NCBI GenBank assembly: GCA_009783975.1 | Contig: WRCL01000032.1 | Location: 1 to 10,202, forward strand | Reading direction: 5' to 3' | Length of the DNA stretch: 10,202 nucleotides | DNA from: Micrococcales bacterium | Lineage (GTDB): Bacteria; Actinomycetota; Actinomycetes; Actinomycetales; Cellulomonadaceae | Part shown: positions 1 through 6,540 of the stretch, one piece after another | Layout: each line of letters starts with the position of its first letter | How positions within the stretch are numbered: position 1 is the stretch's first letter | Made by a program: the position numbers and the translations under genes | The notes under the pieces: model-generated | Databases searched by the model: none | What the model saw: the letters and a program-made list of their open reading frames with translations, nothing else | Told to the model about the DNA's origin: nothing

Positions 1-422
1 ACGTCCTGGGTGCGGTCGAGCGCCTGCTGTGCTCCCGGCGTCTCCAGCGTGGTGCCACCACCCGCGCCCTTGCGCCGCGCGGCTCGCTCGCCGACGCCGC
101 GTGGGATGAGGATGTCGATCTGCGCACCGCCACGCACCCACCGGTGCTGGTGGCCGTTCGGGGACGTGCCAGCCGGGACGAACCCGAGCCCGCCCAGGAC
201 GGAGGTGAACGTCATCAGCACTGAGGGTTGCGCGCGCACGTCGAGGACCGTGTCCAGGTCGTCGGTAGGCCGGGCCGGGGAAGTGCCGCGCTCGGCGCAC
301 CACAGGTGCACCATCTGCCCGCCCACCAGCGTCCACCCCGCGGGATGTGCGTCGTGCACGTCGAACAACGCCAGCCACCCGTCGCGCTGGGCGTCGCGCA
401 TCGGCGGCATCGTGATCCTCAT
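1..422 (-). CDS. Nucleotidyltransferase-like protein, AbiEii/MenT-type toxin candidate (3' end outside window)
   Basis: Reading the minus strand from an ATG at 422-420 gives an open frame of 140 complete codons that runs off the window start. The ATG overlaps the stop of the upstream helix-turn-helix gene (ATGA, 419-422), so translation is probably coupled. The protein shows the start of a minimal nucleotidyltransferase fold: a Gly-Gly pair at residues 34-35 in GWTLVGGQMVHLW, then an acidic motif TDDLDTVLD (residues 53-61), whose Asp55 and Asp57 would be the metal-binding D-x-D. This GG...DxD spacing is known from AbiEii/MenT toxins, which transfer nucleotides to RNA such as tRNA acceptor ends. 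That activity here is inference. The C-terminal half, which carries further catalytic residues, is not visible. It could also be a non-toxic housekeeping nucleotidyltransferase-fold protein. Confidence 0.72.
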   Translation of the reverse strand, partial: MRITMPPMRDAQRDGWLALFDVHDAHPAGWTLVGGQMVHLWCAERGTSPARPTDDLDTVLDVRAQPSVLMTFTSVLGGLGFVPAGTSPNGHQHRWVRGGAQIDILIPRGVGERAARRKGAGGGTTLETPGAQQALDRTQD

Positions 423-1054
423 GCCAGGGCCTCGGCGATCAGCGCGCGCGCACGTGCCAGCTCTCGGCTCTCGCCGTGCTCGGCCAGGTCTGCCGCTAGC
501 AGCAGCAACGGCACCGGCTCGGCGGGCAGCACGTCGCCGACGTGGAGCAGGACGTTGTCGTGCGGGCTGCCGGGACGCAGCAGGTACGTGCGCCGCACCG
601 CGTCGAGGTCGTCACAGGTCACGTACGCCTCCACCAGGGCACCCGAGGAGATCCCGGCGCGTGGGTCCGACAAGCCGGAAGGCACCAAGCGTCGGTCGGT
701 CAGCATGCCGTCGTTGTTACGCGTCCCGAACCAGTAGCGTTCGGCGCGCGAGGCGACCCACGAGGCCAGCAGCCGTTCGGGCTCAGGGTCGTCAGCGAGA
801 CGGTGACGGCGCGTACGCCAGCGGTACGCCTGGTCAGGCGTGTAGTGCTCCGGGACGACGTCACCCAGGAACGCCCAGGCCACCTCGGGCGACATGGGCC
901 GGCTCCGGTACGGCCTCGACGGCAACGACGCGGCCTGCACCAGCCACTGGCCGCCGACCCGCCGCGCCTGCACCCGCCCAGCAGCGACCAACGCACGCAG
1001 ACGCCGGGGCGAGACCCCCAACATCTGCGCCGCGTCAGCGACCGAAACCTCCAT
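419..1054 (-). CDS. Helix-turn-helix (excisionase/MerR-like) DNA-binding protein, probable antitoxin partner
   Basis: A 211-residue protein from ATG at 1054-1052. A GTG at 1060-1058 would add two residues. The N-terminus (about residues 3-40) is an excisionase-type helix-turn-helix: VADAAQMLGVSPRRLRALV followed by a basic wing ending in GGQWLV. The remaining 170 residues are acidic and Leu-rich and resemble no enzyme I recognise; there is a WVASRAERYWFGTRNNDG segment near residues 100-120. Its stop overlaps the ATG of the nucleotidyltransferase-like gene, so the two form one unit. This is the usual order of AbiE-like systems, where the first gene is a DNA-binding antitoxin and autorepressor. 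I see no Shine-Dalgarno sequence before the ATG. A TATCGT hexamer ends 7 bases before it, suggesting a leaderless mRNA. The antitoxin role is inferred from context. The helix-turn-helix call is firmer. Confidence 0.72.
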   Translation of the reverse strand: MEVSVADAAQMLGVSPRRLRALVAAGRVQARRVGGQWLVQAASLPSRPYRSRPMSPEVAWAFLGDVVPEHYTPDQAYRWRTRRHRLADDPEPERLLASWVASRAERYWFGTRNNDGMLTDRRLVPSGLSDPRAGISSGALVEAYVTCDDLDAVRRTYLLRPGSPHDNVLLHVGDVLPAEPVPLLLLAADLAEHGESRELARARALIAEALA

Positions 1055-1095
1055 AGGCACAACGATACCAGCATCGGAATGATTGTGCCTATGGA
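1050..1095 (-). promoter_or_regulatory. Perfect 13-bp inverted repeat around the promoter and start of the HTH/nucleotidyltransferase pair
   Basis: The arm TCCATAGGCACAA (1050-1062) is repeated exactly in reverse complement at 1083-1095, with a 20-base spacer. The arms are 33 bp apart start to start, about three helical turns. The left arm covers the start codon of the HTH gene. The right arm covers where a -35 element would lie. Between them, read on the minus strand, is TATCGT (1067-1062), a plausible -10 that ends 7 bases before ATG at 1054. The -35 itself is weak. Binding by the HTH protein would block the promoter, as known for AbiEi autoregulation; that is inference. No similar arm was noticed elsewhere in the window. 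Confidence 0.65.
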
Positions 1096-1177
1096 ACCAG
1101 ATGCGCAGCGACCTCTCGGCTCGACATCCGCGTCCTGCGGGTACTGGACGGGCGACGCAGTTGGTGGGTGACCGGAC

Positions 1178-1504
1178 CTACTCATCAAGGAGCTGCAGGC
1201 TGACCGCCCTCCTGTCGCCGCCCCAAGGTTGGACGTTCACGCACGCGTGGTCTTTGGTGGCTCCGACGATGCTGTCACCCTCCTCAGTGGCCCAGCTCGG
1301 TGCGGTCGTCAGCTCGGTCGATGGGGGTGCCCGGGAGGGGTGCAGCGGGCCACACCTCGGGCTTGCTTCTTGCCTGGTGCGGCGAGTCTGGGCCGGGGAG
1401 TACACCCAGGCGTAGACCGTCTCGGCGCACACGCCATCTCGAAGTCGCCGATCTGCCCTGGTTGTCCGAAGTGTTGTGGCATCATAGCCCAGCGAAGCCC
1501 AAGG
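1178..1504 (-). pseudogene. IS30-family transposase remnant
   Basis: The minus-strand frame is open from a stop at 1507-1505 down to TAG at 1180-1178. Its only usable start is an internal GTG at 1432. Two islands resemble IS30 transposases. One is RRLRDGVCAETVYAWVYSP, matching the typical ...SHETIYxWIY segment. The other is EEGDSIVGATKDHACVNVQ, matching the GHWEGDxIVGA...S segment that carries the first catalytic Asp of the DDE triad. Between and after them the similarity is lost, and the rest of the catalytic domain and the N-terminal helix-turn-helix are absent. No terminal inverted repeats were found. This is a decayed insertion sequence fragment on the flank of the toxin-antitoxin-like pair. 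The family call rests on motif memory, not a search. Confidence 0.5.
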
Positions 1505-1556
1505 TCAGGCGGGGCTTTGAAGCAGGGCTCGCACAGCGACGAAGGGCTGGGCACAA

Positions 1557-3053
1557 GTGACCGACGGTGGCAGGGCCCTAGACTCCGATGGACTGCTCTA
1601 CAGCGACGACCGGCAGGGGTATCTCACCCAGTACCGGGACGATCTGAGTTCGACAGTCGGACGGCTGACGCAGGCCGCCATCGACGCGTTCGTCCTGACA
1701 CAGGGCTACAGCAAGACCCCCGACGGTCAGGGGTACTGCTGGCAGGCGGATCCCTTGACCTTCACCCGTCCGGACAGCAACGGGATAGGCGGGGGGATCT
1801 ACACCACAGCGATCGACCGTGACGACCCGAATACCGACTACATGCGCTGGCTCACCGAGTTCGACGGCATCCGGCGCCGGATCAACACACTCGTCGACCC
1901 GTGGCTCAAGCTCCCAGACCCAAGATGGATTGCCGAGGTATCGGGAGCGTTCGAGGCCGTCGCCAACGATCTTGCCGAAAGCGGGAACGTCGCCAGCCTC
2001 GTCGGTACGCTCCAGGCCAGCTGCAACAACGACGTCCTGGCCGGACGGACGATGAACGCCTTTCGAGGCAAGTTTGTCGACCAACTGACCAAGGTGCGGA
2101 ACGGACACTCCGGCGTCGCCGGGATGGTCGCCTACTATCTCAACGCCCAAAAAGGCATGTGGGACGCGACGCGGGCAAACTTTGTCGAGCTCCTTGAGGC
2201 GAGCACCACCGCGTTCAAGGCGATAGCAAAAAACCCGAACCACGCAGCCGACTTCGAGGTCCTGACCAGAGTCCTGCAGTACGCCGTGTCGGTAGCCAAC
2301 GCAACAAACGCAAAAGGAGCCATCGGCCTGGCGAAGGATACGCTCGGTCTTATCACTTTCGCGACAAGCGAGCGGTCGAAGCCGATCTCGGGCAAGCCTC
2401 GCACGTTCGAAGACGGAATGGCTACGCTGAAGTCCGCTGTCGACACTCTGGGAGAGGCGGTGCTCAACACAGAGAGTCGCATTCGCGAGAATGTCGCAGA
2501 AACCATATGCAAGATCGGCGACACCGGCGAGTCAAGCAGGCACGCGATGCCGAACAACCGGGAGAACTACGACCTGTCTCTAGCACAGATCTACGAGTTC
2601 GTCATCGATGACCAACCGCGGATCGGGATGCATCGCGAGGCCATGTGCGCGATAACTAATATTGACATGCCGCCGATCTGGGAACGCCTCGACTTCCTGG
2701 TGGGAATGACCAGAGACTGGGACGAGGAGATCTCCCTCGCCGTCCAGCGCCCCGCAAGCATCGGTTTGGGAACCTACGGGCCCAGTTGGATGCTGCGCGA
2801 GCTCAACGAGCTGCTGCACGACCTGCTGGGCGACCTGGCACGCGACGTTGAAGAGGGCTCGTCCCAACTGATGGCCGCGTTCGAGTTCCAGGTCAGCCAC
2901 GACTCGACCACCGCGGCGGAACTCGCCGCGATGAACCAGGCCGTCACCGAGGACAACGGTTACCATCCCTGGGACCGATACGACAAGGGGCCCATCCCGG
3001 ACGACGAGGAGTTCGAGCGTCTTCGCAAGTCGATGGAAGGACCAGCAAGTTGA
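1557..3053 (+). CDS. Hypothetical helical protein, possible WXG100-like (type VII-associated) segment
   Basis: A 498-residue protein from GTG at 1557. This is the first usable start after an in-frame stop at 1518, with AAGG about 11 bases upstream. I do not recognise the family. There is no signal peptide and no clear membrane segment. The protein is predominantly helical and Ala-rich with a strongly acidic C-terminus (PDDEEFERLRKSMEG). Residues about 160-225 (GRTMNAFRGKFVDQLTKV, then LNAQKGMWDATRANFVELLEA) resemble the hairpin of actinobacterial WXG100-like proteins, with G-R-T in the place of W-x-G. Residues 236-270 form an Ala/Gly-rich, rather hydrophobic stretch. The N-terminal 80 residues are polar and Gly-rich. 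It is followed after 22 bases by a lipoprotein gene on the same strand, so the two are probably co-transcribed. Codons such as ATA and AAA are more frequent than in the flanking housekeeping genes, suggesting a transferred module. Type VII secretion is only a hypothesis. Confidence 0.85.
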   Translation: MTDGGRALDSDGLLYSDDRQGYLTQYRDDLSSTVGRLTQAAIDAFVLTQGYSKTPDGQGYCWQADPLTFTRPDSNGIGGGIYTTAIDRDDPNTDYMRWLTEFDGIRRRINTLVDPWLKLPDPRWIAEVSGAFEAVANDLAESGNVASLVGTLQASCNNDVLAGRTMNAFRGKFVDQLTKVRNGHSGVAGMVAYYLNAQKGMWDATRANFVELLEASTTAFKAIAKNPNHAADFEVLTRVLQYAVSVANATNAKGAIGLAKDTLGLITFATSERSKPISGKPRTFEDGMATLKSAVDTLGEAVLNTESRIRENVAETICKIGDTGESSRHAMPNNRENYDLSLAQIYEFVIDDQPRIGMHREAMCAITNIDMPPIWERLDFLVGMTRDWDEEISLAVQRPASIGLGTYGPSWMLRELNELLHDLLGDLARDVEEGSSQLMAAFEFQVSHDSTTAAELAAMNQAVTEDNGYHPWDRYDKGPIPDDEEFERLRKSMEGPAS

Positions 3054-3075
3054 CCAGGACAAGGAACACCGCACG

Positions 3076-3885
3076 ATGAGTCGACGAACCGCAATCCTGT
3101 CTGCTGCCGGCGCACTCGTCCTTGGCGCACTGTCAGCGTGCACCACTGGTCATGACCCGACGCATGCGTCCGCACCGGCGACCGCAGTGACCAGCCCGGT
3201 GGCTGTCCCCTCCGGACGGCCCTACCAGACACAAGATCACACTTTCACCCTCGAGAACAAAGACGGCCAACGGTGGATGATCACAGTCTCTGTCGGCCCA
3301 TGGCTCAAAGGGTCTGACAGCGCGGAACTGGACAACGCCTGGTACCAGCTGTCCGGTGAGCCGACCATGCCACTGACCAGCGGAACCTACGACCCCCCTG
3401 CTGGCAGGTCCTCGTGGTCGTACCACCTGGAGCAGCGCGAGGCAGCATATATCTTTGGCACCGTGAAGTACCAGAACCTCACTCCAGACACGGATCCAGA
3501 CGATTTCTTCGTCAAGTCTCCAGCATCCGTGGCAATGTACGACATCTATCTTCTCGGCTCCGGGTACCTACGTCCGGCCGATCCGTTCTCGCCACTCGAC
3601 GCAGATGATATTTCACGGCTGTTCTGGTGCATCAACGGCCACTGCTACGACAGCGGCAAGCCCAGCGACACGATCGCTCTTCCGATAGCGCCACAGTTCG
3701 ACGGCAAGAATACCGTCGGCCCCACTCCGTTCGTCGCAGCTGTTCCACGAGTCTTCAGCGCCGAGTTCGCCGATGGCGACCCCGGATTTGCCAACTACCG
3801 GTTCTTCGTCACATGTGCGGCCGACACGGCCCTGCCTCCGACAGGCGGTGAGATCACCACCAAGATCGGCTGGGCCCACCCGTAG
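3076..3885 (+). CDS. Predicted secreted lipoprotein of unknown function
   Basis: A 269-residue protein from ATG at 3076, with AGGA at 3062-3065 ten bases upstream. It begins with a classic lipoprotein signal: positive MSRRT, a hydrophobic core, then the lipobox L19-S20-A21-C22. After lipidation it would be held on the outer face of the cytoplasmic membrane. A Thr/Ser/Pro-rich linker (residues 23-50) leads to a beta-rich mature domain. This contains a WYQLSGEP segment, a CINGHC pair of cysteines near residue 180 and a further Cys near the C-terminus, which could form disulfides outside the cell. I recognise no enzyme motif. It follows the 498-residue protein by 22 bases and is presumably its partner, for example a surface anchor or immunity-like protein. 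That pairing is inference. Confidence 0.85.
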   Translation: MSRRTAILSAAGALVLGALSACTTGHDPTHASAPATAVTSPVAVPSGRPYQTQDHTFTLENKDGQRWMITVSVGPWLKGSDSAELDNAWYQLSGEPTMPLTSGTYDPPAGRSSWSYHLEQREAAYIFGTVKYQNLTPDTDPDDFFVKSPASVAMYDIYLLGSGYLRPADPFSPLDADDISRLFWCINGHCYDSGKPSDTIALPIAPQFDGKNTVGPTPFVAAVPRVFSAEFADGDPGFANYRFFVTCAADTALPPTGGEITTKIGWAHP

Positions 3886-3999
3886 CTGCCACAACAGTTG
3901 CCGGTCGCCGGACACCCACGAGCGAGGCGAGCCTGGCCGAGACGCACTCCGAAAGGCATCGCCACAGACCACAGAACCCTGATCTGGCACCACAACCGT

Positions 4000-4329
4000 G
4001 CGGCCAGTACATCAGGTGATGCCCCGGGCCGGAGCAAATCGAGGCTCGAGGCAAAGCCGCACCTCGACCGGATCCGCAGCGTGTCGACCTCGAGACGCGG
4101 AAATATCCGTGATGTGGCTGCTGATCAGCATGAAGGAGCGCAGGTTGGACAGGGATCCAACCCATGACAGGTCTGTCTCTGCTGGCACCAACCCCAGTGT
4201 GGGATCTTGCAGAGTTGCCAGGCCGCCAAGCGACCCCGCGCCGGCAAGGAAGTCGGGCGGCAACTCGAATCCCAGGGTCAACGACAATGATGTGATCGAA
4301 CGCCGGCTGCCACCCAAATGCTGGCGCAC
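4000..4329 (-). pseudogene. Leucine-rich-repeat protein remnant with a frame break
   Basis: On the minus strand, the frame from GTG 4329 to 4012 contains SITSLSLTLGFELP, then LSWVGSLSNLRSFMLISSHI followed by TDIS. This reads like one or two leucine-rich repeats of the LxxLxxLxLxxxxITDIS kind. At about 4090 the frame loses that character, while the next frame continues with LEVDTLRIRSRC and SSLDLLRPG, as expected if one base had been lost or gained. No upstream half or good start signal is visible. It lies convergent to the lipoprotein gene. I regard it as a decayed fragment. It could also be chance, since GC-rich antisense frames are often Leu-rich. Confidence 0.3.
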
Positions 4330-4894
4330 GGTATCTCTACCACGACCCAGCGTCTGACTCCGACGACGCAGAGGAGTCGCAGCTGGAGATCACGGCTCAT
4401 GACCAGCAGCGGCTGGGGCTGCGCGGCACAGTGCCTGAGGGACGCTGGAGCGCCTCACCCCTTCGCAGAGGCCCACGTCTGCATCCGGGACTTTCGAGGA
4501 GACGTCCGACGGCATTACTGTCCAATGGCATGTTCACCTGCCCCAGCAGGCATCAGACCCGACCCACAGCGCGCTGTTCGATCTCACCCACCGGCGAGCC
4601 AAGGTGCACGTGGTTCTCGTCTGGCAATCGCCAGAGCCGCACGTGATGGTGTCAGTCTCGGCCCGGGGACGTGGGATTCTACGGCCATTCGTCCCGCTGC
4701 TCATCTTCGCCCGAAAGTTCTTTCGTCGTCATGTCGTCGGAGTTGTCTCCGAGATGGCCTCCGCGATCGCCGAGACCGTGAGCCCGGACGGTGTCCGCCC
4801 GCCATCTGCCCAACACCTCGCGGATCGGTTGTGGACCGAGGCGATGGACGAGCTCACCGCGCAGGCACACGTCGAAGATTCCGACGTCGAATAG
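4296..4894 (+). pseudogene. Frame-interrupted hypothetical gene
   Basis: Coding-like composition moves between frames here. From 4296 to about 4455 one frame reads NAGARYLYHDPASDSDDAEE and then HDQQRLGLRGTVPEGRWSASP. From about 4500 to the TAG at 4892-4894 a different frame reads DGITVQWHVHLPQQ, ALFDLTHRRAKVHVVLVWQS and a clearly codon-biased tail ending TEAMDELTAQAHVEDSDVE. The latter frame has no start codon before GTG at 4604 and opens only after a stop at 4436-4438. A single protein broken by at least one indel explains this best. Alternatively a short 96-residue gene starts at 4604. No family recognised. The stretch ILRPFVPLLIFARKFFRRHV is hydrophobic then basic, possibly membrane-associated. 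Confidence 0.35.
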
Positions 4895-5201
4895 TCCCCG
4901 GTCTCGACGTCGTGGTTGATGAGACTGGCGACTTGGCATGACCGCGCATGTCGGGCTCGGCCCGCTCAGGGAGTCCAGCGCTGGCGTCGTTGGCGTCTGT
5001 CTGTCCTGCGGCCTGCGCTCAGCCTCTGCGTGCGTCCAACTGTCACTGCATGGATGTCATGGGTGCCCCCTCGCCTTGTCGTGTCTGGTCCGCGACGACC
5101 GTATGTCCCGATTTATCCCATGTTGGTGCACGGCTGATGCGAGCGACCTGGGCGTGCGGCGCAGCGTGGGTGGTACCGACAGCGGACCAGCCTGCTCTCG
5201 A
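4895..5201. other. Intergenic region without supported genes
   Basis: Between the broken plus-strand gene and the convergent hydrolase gene. All open frames here are short or extend into the antisense of the hydrolase. I see no RNA gene, convincing hairpin or repeat. Confidence 0.6.
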
Positions 5202-6068
5202 TCAGCCGACGACGGCTTTGGTGACCTGGGTGATGACGTCGGGGTCGATGAGGATGCGGTGGTGGCCCAGGCCGTGGGTGGTGACAAGGGTTGCCCCGGG
5301 CCAGTCTGCGGCGATCTGCCGGGCCACGGCGAGTGGGACTTCCTTGTCGAGCTCGTCGTGGATGATCGTCGCGCCTGGCAACTGGCCGGTGGCGCCCATG
5401 GGGGCGATGTCGAAGTCGTGCATCGACCGGTGGGCGAACTTCTCGTTGGCGGCCAAGAACTGCTCGTCCAGGCGGGGGGCCAGGCCGATCTGGCGGGCGA
5501 ACCCCCGGCCGATCGCGGCCATGTCAGGGTTCGGGCTCACCAGGCACAGACGCTCGGCCTGCGCGCCGGCAAGCAGCACCCGGCACGCCGAGGCGCACCC
5601 CAGGGAGTGCCCGACGACGGCCCGGGCAGGGCCGAACCGGTCGTAGACCCAACGGAACGACTCGATCATCTCCCCGCCAGACGAGCGGCCCGGTCCGTGC
5701 TCGCCTGGGTCGGAGTCCCCGTGCGACAGGCAGTCGAACGTCACCACCTGCAAGCCTTCGGCGACGAGCGGGGCTGCGAACGAGGCGACCTGCCCGCGCC
5801 ACCCGCCCCACCCGTGGGCGAGGTAGACCACCGGGCCCTCACCCCAGGTCTCGGCGACGATCGTGCGTCCCCCGGCGTCGACCTCGACGCGCTCGCCTGG
5901 TTCGGTGCGGTTGTCCTTGCGCCGGCCGGTGTTCGTCGGCAGCGTGCACCAGATGTCGACGGCCCGGCGCACAGCGGCGTCGGGCGCGACCTGGCTCATG
6001 ACCCGGAAGTACGTGCGCAACCAGGCGACGACGACGGCTTTGCGTGCTGACTTGATCGCAGATCCCAC
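5202..6068 (-). CDS. Alpha/beta hydrolase
   Basis: A 288-residue single-domain hydrolase, the usual length for the family. Visible elements in order are an N-terminal amphipathic helix (residues 5-45), the oxyanion-hole strand ending HGWGG (85-89), the nucleophile elbow G-H-S-L-G with Ser155, the acid in ELDKEVP (Asp241), and the catalytic His in GLGHH (His269 or His270). The triad is therefore complete. No signal peptide is visible, so it is probably cytosolic. The substrate cannot be told; esters are typical. The start is GTG at 6068-6066 with no clear Shine-Dalgarno sequence. An ATG 23 codons further in is a possible alternative, but it would remove part of the N-terminal helix common in relatives. 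It lies 52 bases downstream of the DUF3052 gene in the same direction, with a small hairpin in the gap, so read-through transcription is possible. Confidence 0.93.
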   Translation of the reverse strand: MGSAIKSARKAVVVAWLRTYFRVMSQVAPDAAVRRAVDIWCTLPTNTGRRKDNRTEPGERVEVDAGGRTIVAETWGEGPVVYLAHGWGGWRGQVASFAAPLVAEGLQVVTFDCLSHGDSDPGEHGPGRSSGGEMIESFRWVYDRFGPARAVVGHSLGCASACRVLLAGAQAERLCLVSPNPDMAAIGRGFARQIGLAPRLDEQFLAANEKFAHRSMHDFDIAPMGATGQLPGATIIHDELDKEVPLAVARQIAADWPGATLVTTHGLGHHRILIDPDVITQVTKAVVG

Positions 6069-6085
6069 GGGGCAAGCCTACGACT

Positions 6086-6103
6086 GCACGCACCGATGCG
6101 TGC
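6086..6103. terminator. 7-bp hairpin between DUF3052 and hydrolase genes
   Basis: GCACGCA (6086-6092) and TGCGTGC (6097-6103) form a perfect stem with a 4-base loop. It begins 17 bases after the DUF3052 stop on the minus strand. No T-run follows, so it may be a weak terminator, an mRNA processing or stability element, or chance. Confidence 0.3.
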
Positions 6104-6120
6104 TCACCGCCCAGATGGTG

Positions 6121-6540
6121 TCACTTGCCGCGTCCCCGGCTCGACAGCCGGGTGGCCGACCAGTCGTCGGCTGCGGCGAAGGTGCTCATCACATGCATCC
6201 CGCACGTGCTCGCGGCGTCCTCGACATCTGAGGGAACGACGTGACCAGGGCGTCCGGCCTTGGGGGTGAGCACCCAGACCGGACCGTTGTCGTCCAGGCC
6301 TCCCAGGGCGTCCATCAAGGTGTCGGACAGGTCGTCGTCGTCGGCACGGTGCCAGATCAACGCACCGTCGGTGACGTCGTCGTAGTCCTCGCCGACCAGC
6401 TCGACCCCGACCTTCTCTTCTAGGTCCGTGCGCAGGTCGGCAGCGACGTCGTCGTCATACCCGAACTCTTGCACCACCTGACCTGCGGCGAACCCGAGCC
6501 TGTCCACCGCCCCAGCCGACCCCTCCGTGCTCGATGACAC
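6121..6540 (-). CDS. DUF3052 family protein
   Basis: A 139-residue acidic cytosolic protein. The sequence follows the actinobacterial DUF3052 pattern closely: RLGFAAGQVVQEFGYDDDV, then LVGEDYDDVTDGALIWHR, VWVLTPKAGRPGHVVPSDVE and a tail ending DDWSATRL. Function is unknown; the family is widespread in actinobacteria. The frame stays open upstream to about 7035, but similarity starts here and the GTG at 6540-6538 has a strong Shine-Dalgarno sequence (AGGAAGG, about 6 bases upstream), so I chose this start. The upstream part of the frame is Arg/Ala-rich antisense-like sequence and is not coding. A 7-bp inverted repeat lies about 60 bases before the start. Confidence 0.92.
   Translation of the reverse strand: MSSSTEGSAGAVDRLGFAAGQVVQEFGYDDDVAADLRTDLEEKVGVELVGEDYDDVTDGALIWHRADDDDLSDTLMDALGGLDDNGPVWVLTPKAGRPGHVVPSDVEDAASTCGMHVMSTFAAADDWSATRLSSRGRGK

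Noticed and set aside
10..1056. Long plus-strand open frame (348 codons)
   Set aside because: Arg/Pro/Ala-rich antisense of the HTH and nucleotidyltransferase genes, which have clear motifs on the minus strand.
1462..1490. TTGTCC-17-TAGCCC as promoter of the 498-residue protein gene
   Set aside because: The -10 lacks the final T and the match is weak; it also lies in IS-derived sequence.
2961..2979. Y-x-x-x-D sequence (YHPWD) near the C-terminus of the 498-residue protein as a type VII secretion signal
   Set aside because: It contains a proline and is not in a helix after a WxG turn, so it is probably fortuitous.
4938..6050. 370-codon plus-strand open frame
   Set aside because: Antisense of the alpha/beta hydrolase, which has an intact catalytic triad.
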